From: an uncultured Bacteroidia bacterium
GTDB taxonomy: Bacteria; Bacteroidota; Bacteroidia; Bacteroidales; UBA932
Direction of reading: 5' to 3'
Assembly (NCBI GenBank): GCA_902773305.1
Contig: CACYEB010000081.1
Coordinates: 1-5,448 of the forward strand
DNA length: 5,448 bases
Shown here: positions 5,049 through 5,448 of the stretch, piece after piece
Layout: each line of letters opens with the position of its first letter
Position numbering within the stretch: position 1 is the first letter of the stretch
Program-made: the position numbers and the translations under genes
Notes under the pieces: generated by a model
The model's database searches: none
Told to the model about the DNA's origin: nothing
Seen by the model: the letters and a program-made list of their open reading frames with translations, nothing else

Positions 5049-5448
5049 TTATTTCTCTGCAGCTGCTTCCATCTCGCTCTTGAGAGCGGCCAGGTCGCTG
5101 ATGTCACCAAAGGTGGTAACCTCGTTGGCAGCATTGTTTTTCTTCATAACCTTTGCGGTAGAAGCCTCTTCGTTGCTGCGTGCCTTGGCTGCTTCCTCTT
5201 TCTTGGGCTCCTCGAAGGTGCGGGTGTGGGAGAGGATGAGCTTGCGGCTGTTCTTGTTGAACTCGAGGACCTTGAACGGAAGGGTCTCGCCCTCCTTGAT
5301 GGTGGAACCGTCTTCCTTGGTCATACCCTTGGCCACTACGAAGCCTTCGATACCGTTGGCGAGTGCCACGGTAGCGCCCTTCTCAGTAGCGGAAACAACG
5401 GTACCGTCGTGTACGCTGCCGGGAGTGTAAACGCTCTCGTATTCCTCC
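5049..5448 (-). CDS. rpsA: 30S ribosomal protein S1, C-terminal part (5' end outside window)
   Basis: S1 is a modular RNA-binding protein of the small ribosomal subunit that helps recruit and unfold messenger RNA. The frame stays open to the window's right edge, so only the last 132 residues are seen. They contain the final S1/OB repeat, from YTPGSVHDGTVVSATEKG through GIEGFV and the FKVLEFNKNSRKLILSHTR end. A charged Lys/Glu/Ala-rich tail follows, closing with TTFGDISDLAALKSEMEAA, as is usual in Bacteroidota S1. All four isoleucines visible here use ATC, while lpxA in the same window uses ATA often; this fits the codon optimisation of a highly expressed gene. A strong terminator follows the stop. 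The apparent GTG at 5369 is an internal valine codon, not a start. Confidence 0.95.
   Translation of the reverse strand, partial: EEYESVYTPGSVHDGTVVSATEKGATVALANGIEGFVVAKGMTKEDGSTIKEGETLPFKVLEFNKNSRKLILSHTRTFEEPKKEEAAKARSNEEASTAKVMKKNNAANEVTTFGDISDLAALKSEMEAAAEK

Noticed and set aside
4967..5134. In-frame upstream extension of rnz by 56 residues
   Set aside because: It would cross the rpsA terminator and enter the rpsA coding region. MEFSLITMG at 4966 is the normal RNase Z opening and gives the standard length.
1..5448. Mobile elements, CRISPR arrays, tRNA or rRNA genes, phase-variable invertible promoters, defence genes
   Set aside because: I looked for direct-repeat arrays, transposase-like or recombinase-like proteins, tRNA-like cloverleaf sequences and long promoter-flanking inverted repeats, and found none that I can support.

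Overview
The window looks like chromosomal core DNA from a GC-rich member of the Bacteroidales (phylum Bacteroidota). The proteins themselves suggest this: LpxA, the WbqC-family protein, MltG and the C-terminal end of ribosomal protein S1 all read like Bacteroidota versions. Shine-Dalgarno signals are weak, and a clean TAnnTTTG box (the -7 element used by the Bacteroidota primary sigma factor) precedes one gene. I cannot place it below order level from sequence alone.

Layout, left to right. (1) Positions 1-1237, plus strand: the 3' part of lpxA (lipid A synthesis), overlapped by 14 bases by a WbqC-family gene. (2) Positions 1234-1782, minus strand: a LemA-family membrane protein whose stop codon overlaps the WbqC stop codon in the palindrome CTAG. 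(3) Positions 1783-1885: a divergent intergenic region carrying a promoter-like box. (4) Positions 1886-3906, plus strand: a two-gene unit of a secreted glucosaminidase with two LysM domains and the endolytic murein transglycosylase MltG, joined by an ATGA overlap. (5) Positions 3907-4042: a gap between convergent genes with an unexplained nested inverted repeat and no recognisable gene. (6) Positions 4043-4966, minus strand: ribonuclease Z. (7) Positions 4993-5029: a strong intrinsic terminator. (8) Positions 5049-5448, minus strand: the 3' end of rpsA (30S protein S1).

The genes fall into two themes. One is the cell envelope: lipid A acylation, a probable surface-glycan accessory protein, a LemA membrane protein and a coupled pair of peptidoglycan-cleaving enzymes. 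The other is RNA and translation: tRNA 3'-end maturation and ribosomal protein S1. All intact genes have full-length, family-typical products with their key residues, and nothing indicates horizontal transfer, mobile elements, CRISPR or defence genes.

I found no new biological system. The observations most worth checking concern compact gene organisation: a terminator-like hairpin for lemA that lies inside the opposing WbqC coding sequence, the CTAG double stop, the nested inverted repeat after mltG, and the very short space between the rpsA terminator and the rnz start.
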